Origin: Methylotetracoccus oryzae
GTDB lineage: Bacteria > Pseudomonadota > Gammaproteobacteria > Methylococcales > Methylococcaceae
Length of the DNA: 64,000 nucleotides
Direction: 5' to 3'
NCBI RefSeq assembly: GCF_006175985.1
Contig: NZ_SRSH01000024.1
Coordinates: forward strand, 1 to 64,000
A model generated the notes under the pieces. The model was not told where the DNA came from, did not search any database, and saw only the letters and a list, made by a program, of their open reading frames with translations. Positions 1 through 8,023 of the stretch are shown one piece after another (the first letter of the stretch is position 1; every line of letters begins with the position of its first letter). The position numbers were made by a program, and so were the translations under genes.

Positions 1-15
1 GCTGTCGTCGGCCAT
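1..15 (-). CDS. possible 5' end of a gene leaving the left edge
   Basis: On the minus strand an ATG at position 15 opens a frame reading M-A-D-D-S before the window ends. A GGAG-like ribosome binding site lies about 6 bases upstream. Only five codons are visible, so no function can be given and even the existence of the gene is tentative. Confidence 0.3.
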
Positions 16-607
16 CGTCGTCTCCACGTTCAGGTTGTCTTTCGCACTTTCAACCTTACCGGAGTTCGCGATGGCCTCCCATCTCTGACCCTCGATTTAC
101 ACCACGTCGCTGGACTCTACCCGATCCCCGGACCGTTGACCCGCACTTGGGCGGGTTTCGGACGCCACTTAGGAAGCATGCGAAACTATTGGCCCGGCAC
201 CGCCCGACGACAGGCGCGGCAAATCCTGCCGCAGTGGGCCCGAGTATCGCATAGCACCGGACACCACCAGATTCCTCGGGCGATACCGCAAGCATCAGGC
301 AGCTGAAAGCGTATCCATAGCTATGCATTGGAACCGGGACGCAAACACCGCGCGCCGTCGACCTGTTCGCCCCGTCATGAGCGGCGAAAGAAAAGGGAAA
401 CCGGCGTCGGATTTACTGCGCTTTTCCGATAGCCGAGGCCAGCCGAAGCATGCTTCACTTTCACCAGTTGGCAACGTAAGCTATCAATAATAATGCGGTA
501 AATCACGGCCCCGAAGCATAGATCGGGACACTCCCGCCACCGGTTTTGCGCCGAGCCAGATTGTCACCTTTTCGATTTTGATAAACCTTGCCAGGAGGCC
601 TCGTATC
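16..607. other. intergenic region, no convincing gene
   Basis: I see no frame with coding character in this stretch. It probably holds the promoter of the possible leftward gene and of the rightward ATPase cluster. A strong Shine-Dalgarno (AGGAGG, 593-598) ends it, 9 bases before the ATG at 608. Confidence 0.5.
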
Positions 608-952
608 ATGTCTCAAACGAACCAAACCGCCACCAGTGAAGCAGACCCGCTGCGCTCCATTTCCGATGCCATGCGCGACGCCGTAGACCAGGCGTCGGAA
701 GACGCTGCGAAAGCGCGCGAAAAGCTGCGTGACGCAAGCGCGGGCGCCGCCAACTCCGTTTCGCGTTTCGCCTACACCAGCTCGTACATGATTTCGTACG
801 GCATCGTCTATGCCACCGTCTTCGTTGCGAAATCGATCCCGCAAGACAACCCTATCGTGGAGGGTTTCATCGATGGCGGACGAGCTGCGCTGGACGCCCT
901 CAACGAAGCCAAGGCGGTCTCGAGTCCGCTTGACGCCAGCAGCGAGGCCTGA
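608..952 (+). CDS. small single-TM protein, first gene of the ATPase cluster
   Basis: A 114-residue protein that I do not recognise. The ATG at 608 is chosen because it has a near-perfect AGGAGG site; an earlier in-frame ATG at 578 has none. Residues 1-50 are hydrophilic, rich in Ala, Glu and Lys, and look like an amphipathic helix or coiled coil. Residues 58-76 form one hydrophobic helix with several Tyr and Ser, and the tail is short and acidic. It is the first of eight co-directional genes and lies 131 bases before the P-type ATPase. Small membrane partners are known for some bacterial P1B ATPases (for example PacL proteins of mycobacterial CtpC), so a chaperone or scaffold role is possible, but this is inference from position only. 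Confidence 0.8.
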   Translation: MSQTNQTATSEADPLRSISDAMRDAVDQASEDAAKAREKLRDASAGAANSVSRFAYTSSYMISYGIVYATVFVAKSIPQDNPIVEGFIDGGRAALDALNEAKAVSSPLDASSEA

Positions 953-1083
953 CCGTCGCCCCAACCCGCGGGCCCCGTGTTGGCGCGAAAGCCAACTGCG
1001 CAGCCCAGCACGCCAGTGACGACCGGCACTCGCAAGGGTAACGGCGCTGGCTGCCTCGTACTCAACCAGCGAGAGAAATCACC

Positions 1084-3663
1084 ATGCGCGAGCGCGCCAC
1101 GCCGGTCGATCTGTCCGGCCATGTCGACGTAGCGATCACTCTGCCCAGTCACGGCACTGTCCGCGTCTCCAGCCGTCTGTTGTTCGGGACACCCGACAAC
1201 CCCCTGAGCCTCCGCTTTCTGAGACGTGCTTTCAGCGCGGAGATGCTGCGGAGCGTCACGATCGTCAATGGCCAGCAGGCGAGCGCGGATCTGCATTATG
1301 ACCCGGCCCGTCATTCCGCCCGGGACGTTCTCGCAAGGGTTGCCGATTGCCTGGAACGGGAAGGCGCGGCGGCCCCCGACACAACGAAAGCCGAAGGTAC
1401 CGGTAAACCGTCCCGCGCCGTCACGGTTGCGCCGATCGCCAGCGCCACCGACCGTCATGGAGTGATCCGCTATCACCGCTACGGTCATGTGGTGACCGGC
1501 TGGCAGGTCATTGCGCACAAACCCGGTTCCCTGAAACTGAAGAATCCCGCGCTGTACCGGCGCAGCGTGCTATGCGAAGCGATCGAGCGCGAATTGATCA
1601 GCGTACTGGGGGTCGACCGCTATCAGACCCATTCGCTGCGCTGTACCGTACAGATTCAGTACGACCCACGTCGCATCGGCGCGCTGAGCCTGATCGAGAT
1701 CCTCGATGGCGCGTTGGCCGCCGCTGAACGTCAGGAAACGCTGGACAAGCTGGATCTGGATCTGACGATCTGCACGGTGTCGTTGCCGATCGCGGCGGCG
1801 GCCCAGTTTGCGGCGCCCGCACTGCTCCCCGTCGCGGCGGGTCTGTTCGCCTACACCGCGATTCCGTGCTTCCAGGGTGCCTGGGACGTCCTGTTCAAGG
1901 AACGCCGGCTGGGTATCGATGTACTCGATTCGATCGTCGTCCTGGGCTGTCTTGCCACTTTGCAGGTCTTCCCGGGTGCGGTCCTCGCGTGGTGTCTGTC
2001 CTTTGGCCGGCTGCTGGTCAAGAAAACCGAGGACAACTCGAAAAAGCTGCTGCTGAATGCCTTCGGCAAACAGCCACGCTTCGTCTGGCTGGTTCAGGAC
2101 GGGGTCGAGATCGAGGTGCCGCTCGACCGCGTCGCGCAAGGCGACATCGTCGCCGTACACACCGGCGACATGGTCCCGGTCGACGGCCACATCGTCGAAG
2201 GGATGGCGATGATCGATCAGCATGCGCTGACCGGTGAGTCGACCCCGGCCGAAAAAGGTGTCGGCGATCGGGTTTACGCCTCGACGATACTGGTTGCCGG
2301 GAAGATCTTCGTGTCGGTCGAACAGGCCGGCAGCGAGACCGCCTCGGCCAAGATCAGCCAGATCCTCAACGACACTGCCGGCTACAAGCTGACCTCCCAG
2401 AACAAGGGCGAGCGTCTGGCCGACATGGCCGTCATCCCGACGCTTGCGGTGGGTGGCCTGGCCTACGCGATGATGGGTCCGTTCGGGGCCGTTGCCGTTC
2501 TGAACAGCGATCTCGGCACCGGCATCCGCATGGCCGCACCCCTGGCGATGCTGTCGTCGCTGGCGCTTTGTGCGCAGAACGGCATCCTGGTCAAGGACGG
2601 GCGTGCGCTCGAACTGATGAACGAGATCGACACGGTGCTGTTCGACAAGACCGGAACGCTGACCCGGGAACGTCCCGAGGTCGGCGACATTGTGACCGCG
2701 AACGGACACGCTGCGAACGATGTGCTGCGTTATGCGGCGGCCGCGGAGCGCAAGTTCCACCACCCGATCGCGCTGGCCATCCTCCACCGGGCACAGGAGC
2801 AGGGCCTGGATCTGCCGGCCACCGACGACACCCAGTATCAGGTGGGCTATGGGATCCGCGTCGTCGTGGAAGGCCGCACGATCCGGGTCGGCAGCAAACG
2901 CTACATGGAAATGGAGGGGCTCCCGATCCCGCCCTCGGTCGAGGCCAAACTCGATGCCGTGCACGCGGACGGCGATACCATGGTGATGGTCGGCATCGAC
3001 GATCAGCTCGGCGGCGCGCTCGAATTGCGCGCGGCCCTGCGGGCCGAGGTCAAGGACATCATCGCCGGGTTGCGGCAACGCGGGATTAAGCATCTGGCGA
3101 TCATCTCGGGCGATCACGAGGCACCGACCAAGCGGCTGGCCGAGGAACTCGGCATGGACCGCTACTTCGCGCAGGTGCTTCCGGCCGACAAGGCCGATTA
3201 CGTCGAACGCTTGCAGCAGGAGGGGCGCAAGGTCTGTTTCGTCGGCGACGGCATCAACGACTCGATTGCGCTGAAGAAGGCGAATGTGTCGATCTCGCTG
3301 CGCGGCGCGACGTCGATCGCGACCGACACCGCCCATATCGTCTTTCTGGAACAAAGTCTCGGTAAACTGTGCGAACTGCGGGACATTTCGCGCGCACTCG
3401 ATGCCAACATCGCCCGCAGCTGGGCGATGATCATCGCTCCGAACGTGGCTTGCGTGGCGGGTGTGTTCACACTGGGTTTCGGTATCGGCGCGTCGGTGCT
3501 GAGCAACAATGTCGCAGCGCTGGCCGCTCTGGCCAATGGCATCTGGCCGATGCGCAAGGTGGCGCTGCTCGAGGCCGAGCGTCGTCATCAACTGGAACTG
3601 GAATTGAAGGCCGCAGGCTACGATGCAGGATCGGAAGAAGAACGGCTGCTTCAAGAAGCGTGA
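1084..3663 (+). CDS. P1B-like P-type ATPase with intact catalytic motifs and non-canonical TM6 motif
   Basis: An 859-residue membrane cation pump. The actuator TGES motif is at residues 383-386, the phosphorylation motif DKTGT starts at Asp521, the N-domain His-Pro pair is at 560-561 and the hinge GDGIND is at 721-726, so it should hydrolyse ATP. The N-terminal 240 residues contain two HMA-like ferredoxin folds without the CxxC metal site. The TM6 segment that normally carries CPx reads D-L-G-T-G-I-R-M-A-A-P (476-486) and has no cysteine, so the transported ion cannot be predicted. There are two membrane helices before the actuator-side pair rather than a long soluble leader. It is 96 bases upstream of the 185-aa gene and is paired with a catalytically dead paralogue at 4599. 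Family membership is certain; substrate is unknown. Confidence 0.93.
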   Translation: MRERATPVDLSGHVDVAITLPSHGTVRVSSRLLFGTPDNPLSLRFLRRAFSAEMLRSVTIVNGQQASADLHYDPARHSARDVLARVADCLEREGAAAPDTTKAEGTGKPSRAVTVAPIASATDRHGVIRYHRYGHVVTGWQVIAHKPGSLKLKNPALYRRSVLCEAIERELISVLGVDRYQTHSLRCTVQIQYDPRRIGALSLIEILDGALAAAERQETLDKLDLDLTICTVSLPIAAAAQFAAPALLPVAAGLFAYTAIPCFQGAWDVLFKERRLGIDVLDSIVVLGCLATLQVFPGAVLAWCLSFGRLLVKKTEDNSKKLLLNAFGKQPRFVWLVQDGVEIEVPLDRVAQGDIVAVHTGDMVPVDGHIVEGMAMIDQHALTGESTPAEKGVGDRVYASTILVAGKIFVSVEQAGSETASAKISQILNDTAGYKLTSQNKGERLADMAVIPTLAVGGLAYAMMGPFGAVAVLNSDLGTGIRMAAPLAMLSSLALCAQNGILVKDGRALELMNEIDTVLFDKTGTLTRERPEVGDIVTANGHAANDVLRYAAAAERKFHHPIALAILHRAQEQGLDLPATDDTQYQVGYGIRVVVEGRTIRVGSKRYMEMEGLPIPPSVEAKLDAVHADGDTMVMVGIDDQLGGALELRAALRAEVKDIIAGLRQRGIKHLAIISGDHEAPTKRLAEELGMDRYFAQVLPADKADYVERLQQEGRKVCFVGDGINDSIALKKANVSISLRGATSIATDTAHIVFLEQSLGKLCELRDISRALDANIARSWAMIIAPNVACVAGVFTLGFGIGASVLSNNVAALAALANGIWPMRKVALLEAERRHQLELELKAAGYDAGSEEERLLQEA

Positions 3664-3759
3664 AGCGACCAGCGGCGCGCTCCCGACGACGATGAGGCCG
3701 CGACGGGCCGCCAGTGAAGGCAGACACGGTAATCTCCAGCAGCAGAGGACTCACCGAAC

Positions 3760-4317
3760 ATGACGCAACAAGACGACATGCTTTCCGAAAAGACCCGCAG
3801 TCGCACGCGTCGCAGCCGCGCGACAGCGACCGCCCAGGCCGCCCCTGACACATCGGCCGCGGTTGCCGAAAGCGGCAGCACCACGGGCCCGCGATTCCAT
3901 TTCTTCCTGATCGACTCCGGCTGGAATTCAGCCGCGGCCCGCGTCATCCGCGAGAACATCGAGATGATCACACGATTCCAGAACGACGACCCGCTGTTCA
4001 TCCTCGATCAGGAGCAATCGACCGCGTTGATGCGTCGCCATCCGCACCTGATCGGCAAGGATCCCATCCTGCTCGCGCGTGACCTGCACGCCCGAGGCGC
4101 CAGCGGCGACGGCGAATATCACGGCTTTCACCTCAACATGGGCCTGGTCAAGGACCCGGTGACCGCCGTTGCCGGTTTGCGGAAGTTCCTGCACCTGCTC
4201 GCCGTGCATCGCCACGGCGCCAACATCGAGGACGTCGTCAAGGAGCAATTGCACCGCGCGGGCCTCAAGGGCGCCATCGAGATCCTGCGCGAAGGCGGCG
4301 AGGCGATGCTCGGCTGA
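3760..4317 (+). CDS. uncharacterised 185-aa protein between the two ATPase genes
   Basis: Not recognised. Residues 1-45 are Arg, Thr and Ala rich and probably disordered. Residues 46-185 look like a soluble alpha/beta domain starting with a hydrophobic strand (HFFLID) and containing several His but no Cys. There is no signal peptide or membrane helix, so it is probably cytoplasmic. An AGAGGA site precedes the ATG. It sits inside the ATPase cluster, 96 bases after the active ATPase and 80 bases before a small TM protein. A thioredoxin-like or regulatory fold is conceivable but nothing in the sequence proves it. Confidence 0.8.
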   Translation: MTQQDDMLSEKTRSRTRRSRATATAQAAPDTSAAVAESGSTTGPRFHFFLIDSGWNSAAARVIRENIEMITRFQNDDPLFILDQEQSTALMRRHPHLIGKDPILLARDLHARGASGDGEYHGFHLNMGLVKDPVTAVAGLRKFLHLLAVHRHGANIEDVVKEQLHRAGLKGAIEILREGGEAMLG

Positions 4318-4397
4318 CCCCTGCGACATTCCCCAGTCCCGCGTCGACGGCAACGCTCGACTCGGCTCATTCCCGCTCAAGGCTTACGGAGATACCC

Positions 4398-4592
4398 GTG
4401 GAACAGTTCAATCACGCACTCACGACCGTTTTCGGCATCGCGTTGCTCGGCGCGCTGGGCTTCGAGATCAGTCGCCGGCGCCGCAAACTGCGCGATCTCT
4501 ACAACGTACTCGATGCGGAAGACAAGCACGTCGTCGCGGAACTCGACGATCTGGTCGCCTCCGGCCGGCTGCAGCCCTATGTCGCCAACTGA
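4398..4592 (+). CDS. 64-aa single-TM protein with basic stop-transfer
   Basis: A very small protein starting at GTG (GGAGA site just upstream). Residues 7-23 form a Gly/Ala/Leu membrane helix, followed by four consecutive Arg (26-29) that should place the C-terminus in the cytoplasm. The tail (30-64) is charged and amphipathic (with LDAEDKHVVAELDDL). Only six bases separate its stop from the next start, so it is almost certainly co-translated with the pseudo-ATPase. Layout resembles small membrane partners of transporters, but no family is recognised. Confidence 0.75.
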   Translation: MEQFNHALTTVFGIALLGALGFEISRRRRKLRDLYNVLDAEDKHVVAELDDLVASGRLQPYVAN

Positions 4593-4598
4593 CCGATC

Positions 4599-6962
4599 AT
4601 GACCGCGACTGCCACGGCGCATCGCCCACCCCAGATCCGAATCGAAGACACGCATCTGCAGATACAGGCGCCCGGGGCATTTGCAACCGGGCGGCTGGCT
4701 CAGACGCGTCACTTTGCCCGGCGGGTACTGGGCATGGCGGAAGTACGTTCGCTGAGCCTCGACCCGGCCCGCGGACAGGCCTGCCTGAGCTATCGCGTCG
4801 CGGCGGACGAGAAGACGGAATGGCTGCGGCGCCTCGCGGCCGCAGTGGGCGGCGAGGGACCCGTTCTTGCGGATGACGCGTTGCCCGCCTGGCCGGACGG
4901 CAGCGAAGTCACGCTGACCCGCAGCGACGATACGATCACGACACTCCGCACCATCGACTCGGGTCCCGATTGGCTGCGGGTCACCACCGGCAGCGGGTCG
5001 CCTCTGTCTCGGCAGGATGGACTGAAGGCCGCCCGGGCACTGGCGACCCGGCATGGCGTACTCGCCGCCGAAACCGAAGGGAACGGCATCGTGTCGCTGC
5101 ACGTGCGCTTCGATCCGACGCAGATCCCGCGCGGCGCGGCGCTGCGCGCCATCGAGGAGGAACTGGCCGCAGTTCCATTGCTCAATGGCGTGCCGGAACA
5201 ACCGCCGGTCGACTTCGGGCTCTCGAACACGACGCTCGGCCTCAGTACGGTCGGAGAGATCGTCCTGCCCGCCGCGACCCCCCTGGCTGCGGGGATTCTG
5301 GTAGCCAACAAGCTGAGCGTGATTCGCGATGCGGCCGTCGACCTGAGCCGCGGCCGGATCGGCGTGCCGCTGTTCGACACGGCCTTGCTGACCTGTTCGA
5401 TCGTGACCGGACAGGTGCTCGCCTATGCGCTGACCGACTGGTCGCTGCGCTTCTGGCAACAGCGGCGGCGCCGCCAGTTGACCGACGAAACCCGCCGTCT
5501 GGCACACGAGGCCTCCGCCATACCCCCGCTCGCGCAACGTATCGAAACCGACAGCGGTGCGCTGCGCGAAGTATCGGTCACGCAGATCGTTCCCGGCGAC
5601 CGCATCCGCGTCACCACCGGCCACCGGATACCCGCCGACGGGCGCGTCGTTGACGGCATCGCACTCGTGGACGCATTCCCTGGCAGCACGCAAGGCGCAC
5701 CGATGCGACGTACCGTCGGCGACGCCGTGCTCGCAGGGTGCGTGGTACGCGCTGGCGAACTCGTCCTGCAGGCCGAACACACCGGGCCGAACACACATGC
5801 CGGCGCGCTGGTTGCCGCCATCAGGGAGGCGGCCGTCGCATTCCCGCGCGAAGCGACTCTGGAACGTCAGTCGGAGCAGCTCGCGGAGCGATCTGTCGTA
5901 CCGACCCTGGCCACCGCCGGAGTCGGCTGGGCGGCAGGGGACCTGATCACGGTGGGTGCGATCCTGCATCAGGACTGGATCAGTGGGCCCGCGCTCGCTG
6001 TCCCGCTGCTGACGATCAAGCAGATGCGGGATGCGCTCGGCGCCGGCGTCCTGATTCGCAACCCGACGACCCTCCAACGCCTCGCGGAAAGCGATTTCCT
6101 CGTACTGGATGGTGATGAACCGGCCCTGGCCGCAACCGTCATGGAACTCACCCGAATCGACAGCGCCATTCCCGACGTCGACGAGGTTCTGCGGCAAGCG
6201 GCAGCGGCCGGGATATATCTGGGCGACGAGCGGGGCGAGGCGCTGACCGACGCTTGCCGCGCGCGCGGGCTCGCGGTGCGGCAGGCCGCGCTGGAGGACA
6301 TCGCGCCCGGTCGAGTCGGTGTACGCCGCGGCCAACACCAGATCACGCTCGTCGATGATCCGAGCACGGACGCGGGTCCGACCGGGCTCCTGGTCGGGAT
6401 CGACTCGCATGTGGTCGGCCGGCTCGGTTTCGGCCACGGTAAAGGTCTACGTGCCGCGGGTGCGGTGCAACGCCTCCGCGCGGCCGGGCTGCAGACGGGT
6501 GTCATCGCCAGCGCTCCGGATGCCTGGGCGGAGGCATTGGGACAAGGTCTGGGTACGGATCTGGCCGGAGGGCAACTGCAGGCGGCCGGCAAGCTGCGTT
6601 TCCTGGAGGGACTCCGCCGACGCGGACTGCGTCCGGTCTACGTCGGGCCACTACAGACCCATCCCGAGTTGTCCGCGGTGGCTCATGCGGTCGTGGATAC
6701 CGGCGGACTCGGCACCCAGTCGACCCGGGCCGACGCGCTACTACTTGCCGGCAACTACGAGTCCCTGGCCGATCTCGTCGAACGTTCGCGGACGCATGAG
6801 CCGGCCATTCGGAGCTCGACGCGCATGGCCACGGTTCCCAACCTGCTGTGCGTGGCCGGCGCCTTCGCCGGTCTGCTGAATGGCATCACCGCCGGAATGA
6901 TTGCCAACGTCGGCGTGCTGGCCGTGGACCGGGAGCTCCGCCGCCGTCTGAGGGCCAATTGA
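4599..6962 (+). CDS. pseudo-P-type ATPase (catalytic motifs lost)
   Basis: A 787-residue protein aligned by eye along its length with the active pump upstream: two N-terminal HMA-like regions, membrane segments, an actuator-like domain (the PGDRIRVTTGHRIPADG stretch) and a P-domain-like C-terminus ending in a helical pair. Each catalytic signature is gone. TGES is replaced by F-P-G-S (360-363), DKTGTLT by L-D-G-D-E-P-A (503-509) and GDGIND by V-G-P-L-Q-T (682-687). The TM6 region reads D-W-I-S-G-P-A-L-A-V-P. There are no stops or frameshifts and coding character is normal, so it is a maintained protein, not a decaying gene. It is probably a structural or regulatory partner of the active ATPase, though this is inference. 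Confidence 0.88.
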   Translation: MTATATAHRPPQIRIEDTHLQIQAPGAFATGRLAQTRHFARRVLGMAEVRSLSLDPARGQACLSYRVAADEKTEWLRRLAAAVGGEGPVLADDALPAWPDGSEVTLTRSDDTITTLRTIDSGPDWLRVTTGSGSPLSRQDGLKAARALATRHGVLAAETEGNGIVSLHVRFDPTQIPRGAALRAIEEELAAVPLLNGVPEQPPVDFGLSNTTLGLSTVGEIVLPAATPLAAGILVANKLSVIRDAAVDLSRGRIGVPLFDTALLTCSIVTGQVLAYALTDWSLRFWQQRRRRQLTDETRRLAHEASAIPPLAQRIETDSGALREVSVTQIVPGDRIRVTTGHRIPADGRVVDGIALVDAFPGSTQGAPMRRTVGDAVLAGCVVRAGELVLQAEHTGPNTHAGALVAAIREAAVAFPREATLERQSEQLAERSVVPTLATAGVGWAAGDLITVGAILHQDWISGPALAVPLLTIKQMRDALGAGVLIRNPTTLQRLAESDFLVLDGDEPALAATVMELTRIDSAIPDVDEVLRQAAAAGIYLGDERGEALTDACRARGLAVRQAALEDIAPGRVGVRRGQHQITLVDDPSTDAGPTGLLVGIDSHVVGRLGFGHGKGLRAAGAVQRLRAAGLQTGVIASAPDAWAEALGQGLGTDLAGGQLQAAGKLRFLEGLRRRGLRPVYVGPLQTHPELSAVAHAVVDTGGLGTQSTRADALLLAGNYESLADLVERSRTHEPAIRSSTRMATVPNLLCVAGAFAGLLNGITAGMIANVGVLAVDRELRRRLRAN

Positions 6963-7055
6963 CAACCGGCCGGCTGAACGCGAAACACCGCTGACCGCGA
7001 GCGATCGGCCGCAGCCAACAGCCCAGCCCCCAACCACCCGTTTTGCCAGATCGAC

Positions 7056-7517
7056 ATGAACCAGAAGCCCCGAACGCAGCGCCGCACCGCGAGCACGTCG
7101 CGCCGCGAGACAACTGCTCCCGAACCGCCTGCCGCAGCGGCACGCGCTGAAGCGGGACCCGTAAGCCCCCCCGAAACAGAAGCCACGCCACCCGGGCATG
7201 CGCCCGAGACCCCGCCGCTGGAGCATGCACTGGAGGCCCTGTCAGTCGACCACGAAACAGCCGAACGCCTGCAACGGCTGCCACGGGATGTCGGTTGGTT
7301 ACTGATGACCGCCGGTGTCGTCGGCGTGGTGATGCCGGGCGTACTCGGCGTGCCGTTCCTGCTCATCGGCGGCCTGATCGTCAGTCCCGCGACGAACAAA
7401 CACGCGGAGCGGTGGCTCAGCGGGCATGCGCCGGGCGTCTTCAAGGGCAGCATCCGTCAGATCAACCGCTTCCTCGATGATCTGGAACGCCGCTACCCGC
7501 GGCGATCGCGCAGTTAA
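7056..7517 (+). CDS. DUF454/PGPGW-like membrane hairpin protein
   Basis: A 153-residue protein. Residues 1-70 are Pro, Ala, Glu and Arg rich and likely disordered. Residues 79-111 hold a hydrophobic hairpin around V-M-P-G-V-L-G-V-P-F-L-L-I-G, resembling the Pro-Gly turn of the PGPGW and YbaN/DUF454 families of small inner-membrane proteins. The C-terminal 40 residues are basic. It follows the pseudo-ATPase by 93 bases in the same direction. The biochemical role of the family is unknown, and the family match is by motif only. Confidence 0.75.
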   Translation: MNQKPRTQRRTASTSRRETTAPEPPAAAARAEAGPVSPPETEATPPGHAPETPPLEHALEALSVDHETAERLQRLPRDVGWLLMTAGVVGVVMPGVLGVPFLLIGGLIVSPATNKHAERWLSGHAPGVFKGSIRQINRFLDDLERRYPRRSRS

Positions 7518-7545
7518 ACACCGGGCACCGACACGGATCCTGCCG

Positions 7546-8022
7546 GTGAGAGCGGTGCGTGGCATCTTGGGTGTCCTGCTCCTGGTTGCAGCGGGCAGCG
7601 GGATGCACGACAGTCCGCGGGCCCAGACCGCCGACCCGCTGGCAGAGCTGACCGACCGCTACCACCGGGACCGCCGTCGCCTGATCACCGAGAACCTCGC
7701 GTTGACGGCCGCCGAGTCACGGGCTTTCTGGCCCCTGTACGAGGAGTACGAGCGCGATCTCACCCGTCTGACCGAGCGCCGAAGAGCCTTGATCGCCGAG
7801 TTCGGCGAAAACTTTGACGCGATGTCGGACAACATGGCCAAAAAGATCCTGCTCAACCGCCTGAAGATCGAGGAGGAGCGCAACCGGCTCCGCCGCAGTT
7901 ATCTGCCCCGATTCGAGAAGGTGCTGCCGATCCGCAAACTGGCGCGGTACTACCAGCTCGAATCGAAGATCCGCGCGGCAGTGGAGGCGGGTATCGCTGA
8001 GGAACTGCCGTTGCTGGAGTGA
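7546..8022 (+). CDS. Spy/CpxP-like periplasmic helical protein
   Basis: From the GTG at 7546 the protein has about 158 residues and a clear signal peptide (basic start, hydrophobic GILGVLLLVAAGSG, then cleavage near AQTAD). GTG 7555 is an alternative start. The mature part is an all-helical, highly charged protein with the recurring LTAAESRAFWPLYEEYE signature seen in many Spy-like or heavy-metal-resistance-like periplasmic proteins of proteobacteria. No Cys or Met-rich metal site is visible. It ends one base before the next gene's GTG, so the two are tightly coupled. A chaperone or stress-related role at the envelope is the best guess. Confidence 0.75.
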   Translation: MRAVRGILGVLLLVAAGSGMHDSPRAQTADPLAELTDRYHRDRRRLITENLALTAAESRAFWPLYEEYERDLTRLTERRRALIAEFGENFDAMSDNMAKKILLNRLKIEEERNRLRRSYLPRFEKVLPIRKLARYYQLESKIRAAVEAGIAEELPLLE

Positions 8023-8023
8023 C

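Noticed and set aside
1084..1800. Classical HMA metal-binding domains with CxxC in the active ATPase
   Set aside because: The ferredoxin-like pattern is there, but the CxxC pair is absent, so no soft-metal site is claimed.
1570..3654. 694-codon open frame on the minus strand
   Set aside because: Antisense to the P-type ATPase; low-complexity Arg/His/Asp-rich product with no recognisable domain, a usual side effect of GC-rich codon use.
4377..6437. 686-codon open frame on the minus strand
   Set aside because: Antisense to the pseudo-ATPase and neighbours. I considered whether it, rather than the plus frame, was the real gene; the plus frame has clear ATPase architecture and ribosome sites.
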